Origin: Fonsecaea monophora
Lineage: Eukaryota; Ascomycota; Eurotiomycetes; Chaetothyriales; Herpotrichiellaceae
Length of the DNA stretch: 64,000 bases
Assembly (NCBI RefSeq): GCF_001642475.1
Contig: NW_019174042.1
Coordinates: 40,723 to 104,722, forward strand
Direction of reading: 5' to 3'
A program made the position numbers and the translations under genes. Below are positions 31,368 to 41,015 of the stretch, piece by piece; within the stretch, counting starts at the first letter, position 1; the number at the start of each line of letters is the position of its first letter. The notes below the pieces were generated by a model, which saw only the letters and a list, made by a program, of their open reading frames with translations, did no database searches and had not been told where the DNA came from.

Positions 31368-32438
31368 TTGGGCTTTTGATAAAACCCTCTCTTTTTATCT
31401 TGTGAGTTGATTTGGTTGCGAGGTTCGCTGGCGATTATTTTTCGACCGACGTAAGGATGTAAAAGGGTCTGGTGAGGTGTGCAGGATGGAAAAGAGTCCA
31501 GTGAAAGTATTCGATTCTCGTTCAAATCAGTCAATCAGTTGGTGGTTACTTGGCACCTAATAATAGGCAGTGAGTGAGTGAGTACTGTAGGTATTTACAG
31601 GTCCAACCAATGACGTCAATGAGCCCAAAGCAATGGTTGGCAGGGCAACGACACCCGCCGCACAAAGCAATATTTCCGAGGTTCGCCCATGTCTGTATGA
31701 ATTGTTAGGAATAACGCAACTACTACAGTAGCAGTGCAAAATATCCGGTACACGCGAGAACAGATCTTTGTTGGGTCACTTGTCCTAGCCTAGTTACACT
31801 CAACTCAACAAGACTAATATTGATTTTCTTTGATTCCAGAAATCCACAACGACTGTATATACAGTCAGATACCTAGGTAGGTAGGCTTTTCTCTGGCCTT
31901 GAACAGATCCCCATACACCGGCACTCCTGTTTGATTGACCAAATACCCAAAACCGTACACCAAGCGCCTGAACAATCCAAGATATACCCGGTGAGCTCTA
32001 GAGATCGAAGCTCATCCCATCATGAATGATCCACCACCCTACTTTTGAGGCTTTAATGCAACTTCGTATAAAAGCAAATCCCTTTTTCCCGGCCTATTGA
32101 GACGCATCCGCCCTGTTTGATGCTTCCTTCCATCTGTACATGATTCACGGGTACCCATGTATTTCCCCTTTTTTTTTTCCAAGCCGTTGATCGTCCCGAG
32201 GAATGACCAGTCTGATTGATAGCCATGTATTGTCCAGTCTGTATATCGAGGTATATCGAGGTGGGTTGCTCTTTGATATCGCTGTAATTTAACCTCCCTT
32301 GCTGTAAGACAAGTCGATGCCGCCGCTCGCTCAAATTTTGTGAGAAGCCCTCGTTGTGAAGGCCCGAATATCGTCGTTGATAGGATCGTATTTTCGGTCT
32401 AATGCTGTTTGTAGCTCATCGAGATGCGCGCCAGTGCT
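31368..32438. promoter_or_regulatory. Upstream region of Spo12-like gene and 3' region of PQ-loop gene
   Basis: This contains a TGAG/GTAGGTA-rich stretch near 31568-31590 and 31870-31888, and a 10-bp tandem duplication at 32241-32260. Open frames here are short and have no similarity. Confidence 0.45.
32241..32260. repeat. Tandem 10-bp duplication
   Basis: GTATATCGAG occurs twice in direct tandem. No function is evident. Confidence 0.8.
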
Positions 32439-33488
32439 CTAGTCCACGACGGCAGACTCGGCGTCATCCTCGTCCTCGTCCTTCTGGTACATGAAAAACT
32501 GTACAAAGATGGCCATATCCAACAACAGCGTACCCAAGCTCCCCGCGATCCAGCTCGCGTTCACAGCGATATATCTCAAATAAATGGCCTTTGCTTCCCC
32601 CGGCCGACAATGATCGGGCTGCTCGCAGACGGGTGAATAGGCAAAGATGGACATGTCGTAGGTCAAATTGCCGATGCACGCAAAGAGAAAGAAAAGCAGT
32701 GACACGCCCTCAGTGCTCTTGCGCTTGTAGTTGAGCAGGAGTTGCGGCACGCGGGAGCCCAGATAGAGCACGGCGCAGAGATAACCAAAGATCTGGCCCA
32801 GAACATCAAACTCCAAGGGCTCCGAGGGTGGTGACTCGTCCTTGTGGTGGTGATGCTGCTTTTGCGCCCCAATCCACCAACCAAACACCCCAGCGGCACA
32901 GACGAGCAAGATGGCAAAGGTGTTGAGCACCACCGCCTGCCACGCGCTGGTTGGTCGCAAGTTCCTGGCAGCTGGGGGATCGGTCGGCTTCGGTGGGTCA
33001 ATGAGCGGCGTGACGGGGGACAGATGGGCGGCTTCGACAGACAAATGGCGTCGGAGATGCGAGATGGACGACGACCGCTCATGCTCGTCGCGCGACGGCG
33101 GCTGGGTCACCGAACCACTGTGCAGCAGCGGGCGTGTCTCCGCATCCCCATTTTGAGCGTGATGCGCAGGTTTCACGTAGTCGGTGAGGGTGAAGCCGCG
33201 GTAATAGAAGCACTGGCCCAGCAGGACGATGTCGGCCAGGGTGTAGTAGACGGCGAGGATGATCATGGTGGGCAGCACGCCCTGCAGGACGGCGCCGAGG
33301 ATATTGAAGACATCGCCGGCCAGCCAGACGACGATGAAGACGATCGACAGGCCCTCGGCCGACCCGCGGCGGAAGTTTTCGATGATTTGGGGAGAGAAGA
33401 CGACGACCCAGCAGGCGATGGAGATGGAGCCACAGATGCCGGAGAGAGCTTGGATGTCGAGGGTGACGCCTTGTTGGGGCGGGAACAT
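32439..33488 (-). CDS. PQ-loop vacuolar basic amino acid transporter (Ypq/PQLC2-like)
   Basis: A single exon encodes 349 aa from the ATG at 33488. It has seven predicted membrane segments and two PQ-loops: VVVFSPQIIENFRRGSAEGLS-type in the first half (residues about 29-49, SPQ at 32-34) and GSRVPQLLLNYKRKSTEG in the second. This is the SLC66A1/Ypq1-3 family, which exports Lys and Arg from the vacuole or lysosome. The long central loop holds ETRPLL (residues 117-122), an ExxxLL signal of the kind recognised by AP-3, which delivers yeast Ypq proteins to the vacuole. A Ser-rich stretch RSSSISHLRRHLS near residue 140 may be phosphorylated. Upstream in-frame codons are a 5' UTR artefact. Confidence 0.9.
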   Translation of the reverse strand: MFPPQQGVTLDIQALSGICGSISIACWVVVFSPQIIENFRRGSAEGLSIVFIVVWLAGDVFNILGAVLQGVLPTMIILAVYYTLADIVLLGQCFYYRGFTLTDYVKPAHHAQNGDAETRPLLHSGSVTQPPSRDEHERSSSISHLRRHLSVEAAHLSPVTPLIDPPKPTDPPAARNLRPTSAWQAVVLNTFAILLVCAAGVFGWWIGAQKQHHHHKDESPPSEPLEFDVLGQIFGYLCAVLYLGSRVPQLLLNYKRKSTEGVSLLFFLFACIGNLTYDMSIFAYSPVCEQPDHCRPGEAKAIYLRYIAVNASWIAGSLGTLLLDMAIFVQFFMYQKDEDEDDAESAVVD

Positions 33489-34252
33489 GATTATAGAAAT
33501 CAGTAGACGATAGAGACAAGGACAGACAGTAACAAAAAAGGACAAGGAGATGTAACAGAAATGTATGGACAAGCAACTATGACGACGGATGAAGAATGAT
33601 ATTTGTAGAGGATGACGACGGAGATGAGGATGAAGATGAAATGATGGAAGAAACAAGGATGGATGAAGAAAGGCGGAAGAACAAGAGCTGGAGAAATGAC
33701 GCGGGGAAAATCTCTGCCTGTTGCTGTCAAAAGTGACTTTTTTCTTGGTTCTTGACCGAATGAGCGAGTATTTTATATGTAATAATTAACGGAATTTAGC
33801 AAGAGGCAAGAAATCTGAATCCGGGGTAAAAAGAAGGAATGAAAAATAGATTTGGATCTAGGCTCGAATGGGCAATTATTCGCGTGTCCCTGATGCAGGT
33901 ACGACCATCACCATAAGATAAGGAAGGTACGTTCCACTCGTATACAAGTATAGTCAGCGTTAGACACTAGACACTATAAGTAGACACACGAGAGACAGTC
34001 ACGACAGTTCATGTGCAGCATATGGCTAATATATGCATTTGAAAGACATTACCCGTCCTCAACAATCTATATAGGTACGTAGGTGTAGACCATATACTCA
34101 TATGCTTTTAATCCCCCCATCCATGGCAACTAAATCAACGTCATGACGCGCTTCTCGTGCCAGAATGCAATAGACATAAGCACAGACGCCACCCTACCAC
34201 ACGTCCTACCATCCAGAATAGTCATAATATACCAGCTCAAGGCCCTTGATCA
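33489..34252. promoter_or_regulatory. Upstream region of PQ-loop gene
   Basis: The first 250 bp are purine-rich on the plus strand (GATGA/GAAGA), which would be a CT-rich leader on the transcribed strand. The rest is AT-rich with TACGTAGGT-like words near 34069. No gene is seen. Confidence 0.45.
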
Positions 34253-36064
34253 TTACTTCCTTTTGCCCGCGCATCCAAATAATGCCATGAAACCCCCTCC
34301 TCCACTGCCTCCACTTCCGCCACCACCCTCTCCTCCCCCTCCCGCCCCCTGGCTGGCTTTCTCTTGATCTATCGTAGGCCCTGCTCCCTCCTTGTCGCCC
34401 AACTCGATACTGCTCAGGTCTTTGGTGTTTTCCAGCCACTGTAGATCCTGCTGTATGTTGATCCCCAGACCGGCCTCGATGCTGGTCCCCGGCTTTGCGA
34501 GCCACTCTTTGAGCTCCCGCGTCGTCGACTCGCTAGCCTTGTTGGCTTGCATCTTGCTCCACGTCGTGAATAGGTGATCTGCTGCCAGTTAGCCCCAAGT
34601 CCGCTTTACCGAGCAAGAGGTGCTCGAGGGTAGTGTCATCATCTTACCGTACTCTGCAACCACTTTCCGCAGCTCTCGCAGAATCCGCGTCTTCTGAGTC
34701 ATCTTTTCCGACGCATTTCCAGGCGAGTTGGGGTTTTCCACCTTCAAGAGTTCCTTCTCCAGCTGCGAGATCTCGTCTTGCAGGCACAGGAGCAGTCTCA
34801 CGTGCACGGCATCAAACCGTCGGCATATGATTGTGTTCTTCTCCGTCATGAACGACGCCATCTCGCTGTGTTCAGATGGTCGGAATGAGGAAGCCATCGT
34901 TGAAGGCACCGGTTCATCAATGGGAGCCTGTGGCGCCCGCTGCGAATTCCCTTCACGGGTCGAAGGTCTCCGAATCTGGGCACCAGGAGGTAATTGAGGA
35001 AGGGGCGTGGTTGGTGCCGGCGTCGGCAACTGGGAATCGTAGATGGTGGATCTCGGTGTGGTCGCCCGCGAGTCGGTCGATTTTCTCGACTTGTTGCGAA
35101 CCGAGGGCGGTCTGGGGATGACCTCGGCATCGTCCGAGCTCGAATTGCGCTGTGATCGTAGCGACACGTTGGACGGGTGGGAATGAAGGGCTCTTTGTCG
35201 TCGTTCAGAGGCAGAAGATTTGGCAGGTTGTAGCTTTTGCGAGAGCTCAGCTGACCGCGGCGCCTCGGGAGGGGGCGGCAGCTTGGGTGATGGTAAAGGT
35301 TGAGGTATGGGGGCGGTCGTCGGCAGCGTTGGTCCTATTCGAGGGGATTCATGAGGTGTCTGAGGTAGACTGGGAACCAACGGCAGCCCAGCGTTCACCG
35401 CCACTGAGGCCACATGTTTTCGGTTGTACTTGGACGTCGGTGGGAGGACGGTACTCTTCTTGGTCATTGTCGAAACCATGGACGACCGTGTAGAGTTATT
35501 CATCATGAATTCGCCGACCGGTTCTGGCGGCGGTGGTAGGTAACCCAACTCCTGCTCCTCCATCACACTGGAAATTTCGTGTTCTTCGCTGTGCGACGAG
35601 CTGCCCATCTCTCCGGCACTCTCAGTGTGCACCGATATCTTCTCTTCGCTCGACGCCGCTGTGGTGGACGTAGTCTGCCGATTGTGTCCCTTTGTGCCAT
35701 CATGAGACGATTGAACGGGTCCTCCAATGCTGGGTAGTGGTTCGATACTGTCCTGCGGGCTTTGTGACCTCGAATCTGAACCCGACGCAACGCTCTCGGG
35801 AGCAAGCGAACTCTTGGAGTACGTATGAGAGACTGCCGGGCGTGGCTTGGGAGAGTTGGCCTGAGCCGGGAAAAGGGAGAAGGATGCAGACGGAAGCTGG
35901 TAAGTCGATACCTCCTTCTCGGTCGGCGACAAGGGCGGTTTATAGGCGGCACTGTCCAGCACAGGAATCCAATTCGGGTCGTGAATGTCGACGGGCGGTA
36001 TTGAGGTGTTGTAGTATGACCGCCGTCCAGTGGGAAGTTCTACCGGTGCAATCGCAGCGGCCAT
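34253..36064 (-). CDS. Large Ser/Pro-rich protein with DUF6594-like helical region
   Basis: Exons 36064-34648 and 34581-34253 join across a 66-nt intron (GTAAGA, CTAAC branch), giving 581 aa. The first about 390 residues are low-complexity Ser, Pro and Thr. The region after about residue 395 reads MASFMTEKNTIICRRFD, HVRLLLCLQDEISQLEKELL and RILRELRKVVAEYADHL, then EWLAKPGTSIEAGLGINIQQ. The MASF...RF/LQDE-x3-LE pattern resembles the N-terminal helices of DUF6594, but the usual three C-terminal membrane segments are missing; instead the tail is Gly-rich (GGGG runs) and ends ALFGCAGKRK. The acceptor is a CAGCAG tandem, so two products differing by one residue are possible. The function is unknown. 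Confidence 0.65.
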
Positions 36065-38213
36065 GGTGCGCAGACGTCTATATTTGCCCCCTCTTCAGTG
36101 TTGCAAAAGTAAACAGCTCAGAGAACCCCAATAATCCTGTAGTAGTGAATAGGCTTGACCACGCATCTGGCACTTTTTGATAAAGGACGCGGAAAAGAAA
36201 ATACTGAGTTAGTTACAAACGAAGTATCCGGCACAGGAGCGAAGACTCGCAAGTTCGCGGTTCAGCGGTTTAGCGAGCGAGGGAAGCAGAATTTCTCACT
36301 CGGAAATGATTGTCCCAACGACGCGGGAGGGGGTGCACGATAGCTTGAACATGATGGCCGTTTAAGCCTTGGATCGTTAGTTAGCAACTGAGTACTTGGA
36401 ATTCCCAAAAGGTAGATACTAGATAGAACCATGCCATATTGGCTCTGAGGCTAGCATCCAGCCGTATCCACCATGCGTCACTTCCATGACGCCGGGCTCA
36501 AGCCACAGGGGGGCGGGATCCAGGGACAAAGGACGCCAGGTTAACGGGAGATCAGAGCGAAAGTAGGTTTTAGACTGATATAGGAAAAGCGAGCGAGATG
36601 GGTTGTTGGGGCGAGAAAGGGAGGAGGAATCAAGGGAGGATGAGATACTCGAAAGGGAAGACGTAGCCTCATCCAGCCTGGTGATGCACTCATCAGCCAC
36701 AAAAGATTGATACGGTGTACATAAGAATCTTAATCCTCATCAGATGCACCAGAGTCATAAAACTCCACCAAGCTGAGTTTCTCCTCAATGCCATTATTTA
36801 TTTGCAAATCCATCTGAAAATCCTCTTGCCGGGCATCCGTTCGGGTGCGGTACCTTCGACTAAACCTGTTTCAGGCCTATGATTGCATGGGCAGGCCCTT
36901 GAAGACCAAAGGGAAATAAACCATGTCGCAGATCCTAGACAAGGAAACAAGCGATATTAATATTTATTGTGCTGACGAGGCTTGAGGGTTTTGTAAACAG
37001 AGGAAGAGACAGAGGGAGATTTGCTCTCGTGGGATTTTCAGGTGGTCGATAGGATTGCGATTAATCACTGGGAGAGGATGTCCATGTCCAGCAGGATGAA
37101 TTGACCATAATATACCAAGCACCGAGTCCTCCTCCTCGTACTGCCACCGACCGTTGTAAATCTAGGACCCCAGAGAGCAAGGCGACAAGGTACCACCGAC
37201 ACGGTGTTAAACGCCTCCAAAGGATCTTCTTGTCTGTTTCCCGATTCCGCGTCCCACATAAACAATCAACAAATATTGGCGCGTCTCCTTCCAATTCCCC
37301 TGGTCCCGCTACTAGTAAAACGGCGTTGGGGGCTAAGGCTGGTGGGCTAGCCGCAGGCTCGCAGGCAGTGATCACTGATCAGCATCACTTCTGTGCTCGG
37401 TGCACCGTAGGGATGAGGAGCTAGTTGAGGGCAGGGAGGCTAAGACCGGCAAAGAGGGAGTGATAACAATAGTAATACTCCGTAGATGTTCATGGCTAGC
37501 ACTGTACGAGTTCTTGCTTGTCCTCGTAGGCGAAATGCGAAGTGCAATCTTGGGTCTTGTCGAAGGATTCGCTCGGCAAAGAAGAACAAGAACAAGATTT
37601 CTCCGTTACCGCAGTCGAAGGATTGAGCAAGGCAGAGTCGAGACCCTTCTGAGCACCCACTGGGGGCCTGAGCTGCCTGATTAGGTAATGGTAGTGCTGC
37701 CTGGGCATTACTTGTAGGGACCAACTTTGGCGTGATAGGCACCCAATAGGGGTGTCTTTGGGGGGGGCACTCCAACATCATATAGGGACATTGTGCCTGT
37801 TGTCATCCTATCTGGCCATGCGCCCACGTACAGAGTTCTCGTAGGTGGTACTCGTAGCTAGGCACCACCAATAGAGTCGCTGGCAAACCGAACCGACTAA
37901 TCGGAACCCAAGGCCATCACGGTTGCACGCTTGACAGTGGACGGTGGCACTGGATGCACAAAGCCAAGACCAAGGCGAAGGCAGAGATATTCGGCACAAG
38001 AGTGGCTCGCCTAAACACCTGCGTCCACACCTCGAATATCTCCTCCTAACTACCTATCGTAGGTAAACTGCTCGTCCTACTGAAGAAATCAAAGGCCAAA
38101 GATTTGCTCCGCCGATATTTTGTCTCCTTCTACTTCAGCCCTACTGGTCTTTATTGCGCCGGGGTCATGACCATCAAAAAAGGCAGGCGAGATGACCACC
38201 ATGCCCGCCCAGG
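36065..38213. promoter_or_regulatory. Divergent intergenic region, DUF6594-like gene / Zn2Cys6 factor
   Basis: This 2.1-kb region should hold both promoters. On the minus strand an open stretch at 36730-36870 reads like the end of a real protein and is listed separately. A minus-strand open frame at 36419-36700 starts with GTG and matches nothing known to me. The plus-strand frames at 37101-37424 and 37400-37684 look non-coding. Confidence 0.4.
36730..36870 (-). other. Possible terminal exon of an unidentified minus-strand gene
   Basis: An AAACAG acceptor-like site precedes a frame reading FSRRYRTRTDARQEDFQMDL, then INNGIEEKLSLVEFYDSGAS and DED before TAA. The acidic, charged composition is unlike the GTG-rich noise around it. 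No upstream exon with a good donor could be fixed; a short frame MVYFPLVFK near 36923 is a candidate. This is a hint only. Confidence 0.2.
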
Positions 38214-40082
38214 ATGAATCACACCATTCTGCTAGCTCAGCAAAGCAGTCTTGCTGCTATTGCTGCAACTACTACGGTCATGTCTCCACGGTCCAGCAGC
38301 GGCAGCCGAACAAAGTCCAAGACGGGCTGCCGGACTTGTAAAATCCGCAAAATAAAATGTGACGAGTTGATGCCAGAGTGCCGCCGCTGTACCTCCACAG
38401 GACGGAAATGCGACGGCTATGGGATCTGGGGAGGAGTGGGAAGAGGAGGAGTCACTAGTAGTGGTACTACAGATGGATATTCTGATGGACGTACAGCTGG
38501 TGTTGGCGGTGCTGGTCCTTATACTGACCAACACCGCCATCGTCCCCAGCCTTCGTCGAAGAATGATCATCGGGCTATCACATCACGAACACAGTTGTCC
38601 TTGTCCCCATACTCACCCCCTAGGACCTTCTCTGTCTACCCAGCCAACGTCCTCGATGCCGACGAAAAGTCTCATCTCGAGTGGTTCTGGTGTCGCACCT
38701 CCAAGAAGCTCCAAGGCGCCTTCTTCTCACACGCTGGCAACGCCGTGTTATTCCAAGCCAGCGCCTCCGAGCTGGCCGTGACCCATGCCATGCTGGCCCT
38801 TTGCGCTGTCCACAAGGGTGCCGACACATCAATTCACCTGCGCCACGAAGAGAGCTTCGCCCTGGTTCAATATAACAAGGCAATCAAGTATCTGCGCCCC
38901 AGGCTCATGGCCGCCAATGACCGTATGGCGCTCCGGCTGTCGCTGATCTCGTGCATCACCTTTGTCCAACTCGAGTTCTTCCGTGGCCACTACCAGATGG
39001 CCCGGAGTCATCTGGAGCACGGCCTGAGAATGCTGGACGGCTTCAGACTCCACGCTCTTGCGGAATCAAGCAGTGGTAAGCAGCACAGCCGCTCCTTCGT
39101 CGACCAGTGGATCCTGCGCAGTTTCAGGGGGTTGTACCTACAGTCGGCGTTGTTCGGACAGCCACCTCGCCGTCCATGGGTTGTGACAGAGGACCCGAAG
39201 CACATCACAGAGATCGCCACCTTCTCCTCCACACATCAGGCAAGGGAGTATATGGAACACCTGCTCCTCCGGATCTGTCGAATGAACAAAGCCCATTCGG
39301 AGCAGCAATACTCCACCTCACCCCAATCCGATGGGGTATGTGCTGCAGCATGCCTTTCGAAGCAGGACTTGCAGCACCATGTCCAGAGCTGGAAATCCGT
39401 CCACGACGAGACCCTGGCGCAGTTCAGAAGCACCATGAACGGGCTGGAGTTGTTCGCGCACCGATTGCTCGATGTCTACCACACCATGGCGGCGGTCATG
39501 GTCGACACCCTATTCGAGCCGGACGAGACACGGTTCGACTGCCACACACACCACTTCGTGTCCATCGTCCAACAGACGCTGGGAGTCCGCAACATGGCCT
39601 TGACGAGCGGCGTGCGTCAAAAGTTCTTTGGCTCCGAAGAGGGCCTCTCGCACTCTATCGCCGACCTGGGCACGATGGCTCCGTTGTTCTACCTCGCTCT
39701 CAAATGTCGCGTGCGCTGCCTCCGATGCCAGGCCATCCAACTGATCGCCGAAACGCCGCGCAAGGAAGGGATCTGGGACGCCAGCCTCGTCGCGCAGATT
39801 GCCAACAAGGTCATGGACCTTGAAGAAGCTGAAGCTGAAGCCGATATCCGCAGTCTAGATGGGCCCGACGACAACTTGCTCATCGTCCCCGATCTCCCCT
39901 ATGAGCAAATCCAGCCTCTCCCCATCACCTGCGTGCCGGCTCCGTCAGCCTCACGGCGCGTGGCAGGCATTGAGGTCCTGCTCCCCGACGGCCCTTGGGA
40001 TGGGGCGATATTGCGATGCAGGTATCAAGACAGCCCCCAGTGCGACACGTATCTCATTGAGAAGCTTCCAATTGCTCCTTGA
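38214..40082 (+). CDS. Zn(II)2Cys6 transcription factor with fungal-specific domain
   Basis: A single exon encodes 622 aa. The DNA-binding cluster has Cys39, 42, 49, 56, 59 and 66 (C-x2-C-x6-C-x6-C-x2-C-x6-C) in GCRTCKIRKIKCDELMPECR. The linker is Gly/Ser/Thr-rich. From about residue 150 a DUF3468-type regulatory domain follows (YPANVLDADEKSHLEWFWCR, HAMLALCAVHKG, LISCITFVQLEFFRGHYQMA, LEHGLRML). The body extends to the C-terminus (LIVPDLPYEQIQPL, then IEVLLPDGPWDGA). The start at 38214 is the first ATG; MSPRSSSG at 38280 is an alternative just before the zinc cluster. The regulon cannot be inferred, and no catabolic or secondary-metabolite genes adjoin it. Confidence 0.93.
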   Translation: MNHTILLAQQSSLAAIAATTTVMSPRSSSGSRTKSKTGCRTCKIRKIKCDELMPECRRCTSTGRKCDGYGIWGGVGRGGVTSSGTTDGYSDGRTAGVGGAGPYTDQHRHRPQPSSKNDHRAITSRTQLSLSPYSPPRTFSVYPANVLDADEKSHLEWFWCRTSKKLQGAFFSHAGNAVLFQASASELAVTHAMLALCAVHKGADTSIHLRHEESFALVQYNKAIKYLRPRLMAANDRMALRLSLISCITFVQLEFFRGHYQMARSHLEHGLRMLDGFRLHALAESSSGKQHSRSFVDQWILRSFRGLYLQSALFGQPPRRPWVVTEDPKHITEIATFSSTHQAREYMEHLLLRICRMNKAHSEQQYSTSPQSDGVCAAACLSKQDLQHHVQSWKSVHDETLAQFRSTMNGLELFAHRLLDVYHTMAAVMVDTLFEPDETRFDCHTHHFVSIVQQTLGVRNMALTSGVRQKFFGSEEGLSHSIADLGTMAPLFYLALKCRVRCLRCQAIQLIAETPRKEGIWDASLVAQIANKVMDLEEAEAEADIRSLDGPDDNLLIVPDLPYEQIQPLPITCVPAPSASRRVAGIEVLLPDGPWDGAILRCRYQDSPQCDTYLIEKLPIAP

Positions 40083-41015
40083 CTTGCGTGAAAACCACGT
40101 ATGAGCCATGTATAAACATGGGTGACTGACTACTGATGTAGGGTTGGAGTATTATGGTATCCTCCCAGCTGAAGACAAACAGCGACAGCGGCAGATATCC
40201 ATGTCATAATTCACGGAATATCAACAAGGATTTCTCATTTTCCTAATCCTAATCCTTATCTTTCATCATACTCAGTAGTCTGTATCCGAGTCCATTTCAT
40301 GCTTCTTTCTCTTCCCGTGTTGTGCTACTGTAGATATTGATTGCCCTACCCTGCCCATAGACAGTCCCCTTGACTCAATCACCCTTTCCCAGAACTCTGG
40401 GAAATTAGCCGTCGCTTTCAGAACCCATCAATACCTTCCCTTGTTTTCCCAACGTAACATTCCGCCGCACAAGGGGCTTCATATCGTTGATATACCAAAA
40501 GACAAATCGACAACTAAACTCCATCATCTTTCTTTCCCTGATAAAACCCCAAAACTGAAAGACTGTATATACCCATACCATCCCTATCCGATCCTACCCC
40601 CTCGTTGTCTTTGCTTATCCTAAAAGTCCGAGGAGTATCCCATAATCATTGTCGTCAAAGGGTCATTTCATAACAACTGTTCCAAAAATGTTGCCGAGTA
40701 CATGTGTCACCCCAGCAAATGATATGTTCTCCCATCCCATCATACTGATCCATTCCCAGGAACTCCCTACATGAACAAAATCAAACTGAGAAGCAAAGCA
40801 ATCGCGTCGGGGTATCGTGACAAGTCTATATTCGAACGCGCCACAGCCCGACATCTCATGCATTTGATCCGCGAGACATCCGGCTCCAAACTCCTCATGT
40901 GGACCCGACGAAATAAAGGACTACTCCGGACTCGTACGCGGTGTGCCTGATAGCAAGTCGCTTATTGAAAGGCCCAACGGCCGCCGCCGCGAGCTATCGA
41001 CATGAACACTTGCCG
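40083..41015. other. Convergent intergenic region
   Basis: This holds the 3' regions of the Zn2Cys6 gene (+) and puf3 (-). It is AT-rich with several ATTCCC and TATCC words. No gene is seen. Confidence 0.45.

Noticed and set aside
36419..36700. 93-residue minus-strand frame in the divergent interval
   Set aside because: It starts at GTG without an upstream ATG, is Ser-rich and matches nothing I know.
37440..37781. 113-residue minus-strand frame
   Set aside because: No similarity; G-runs and phase noise suggest non-coding DNA.
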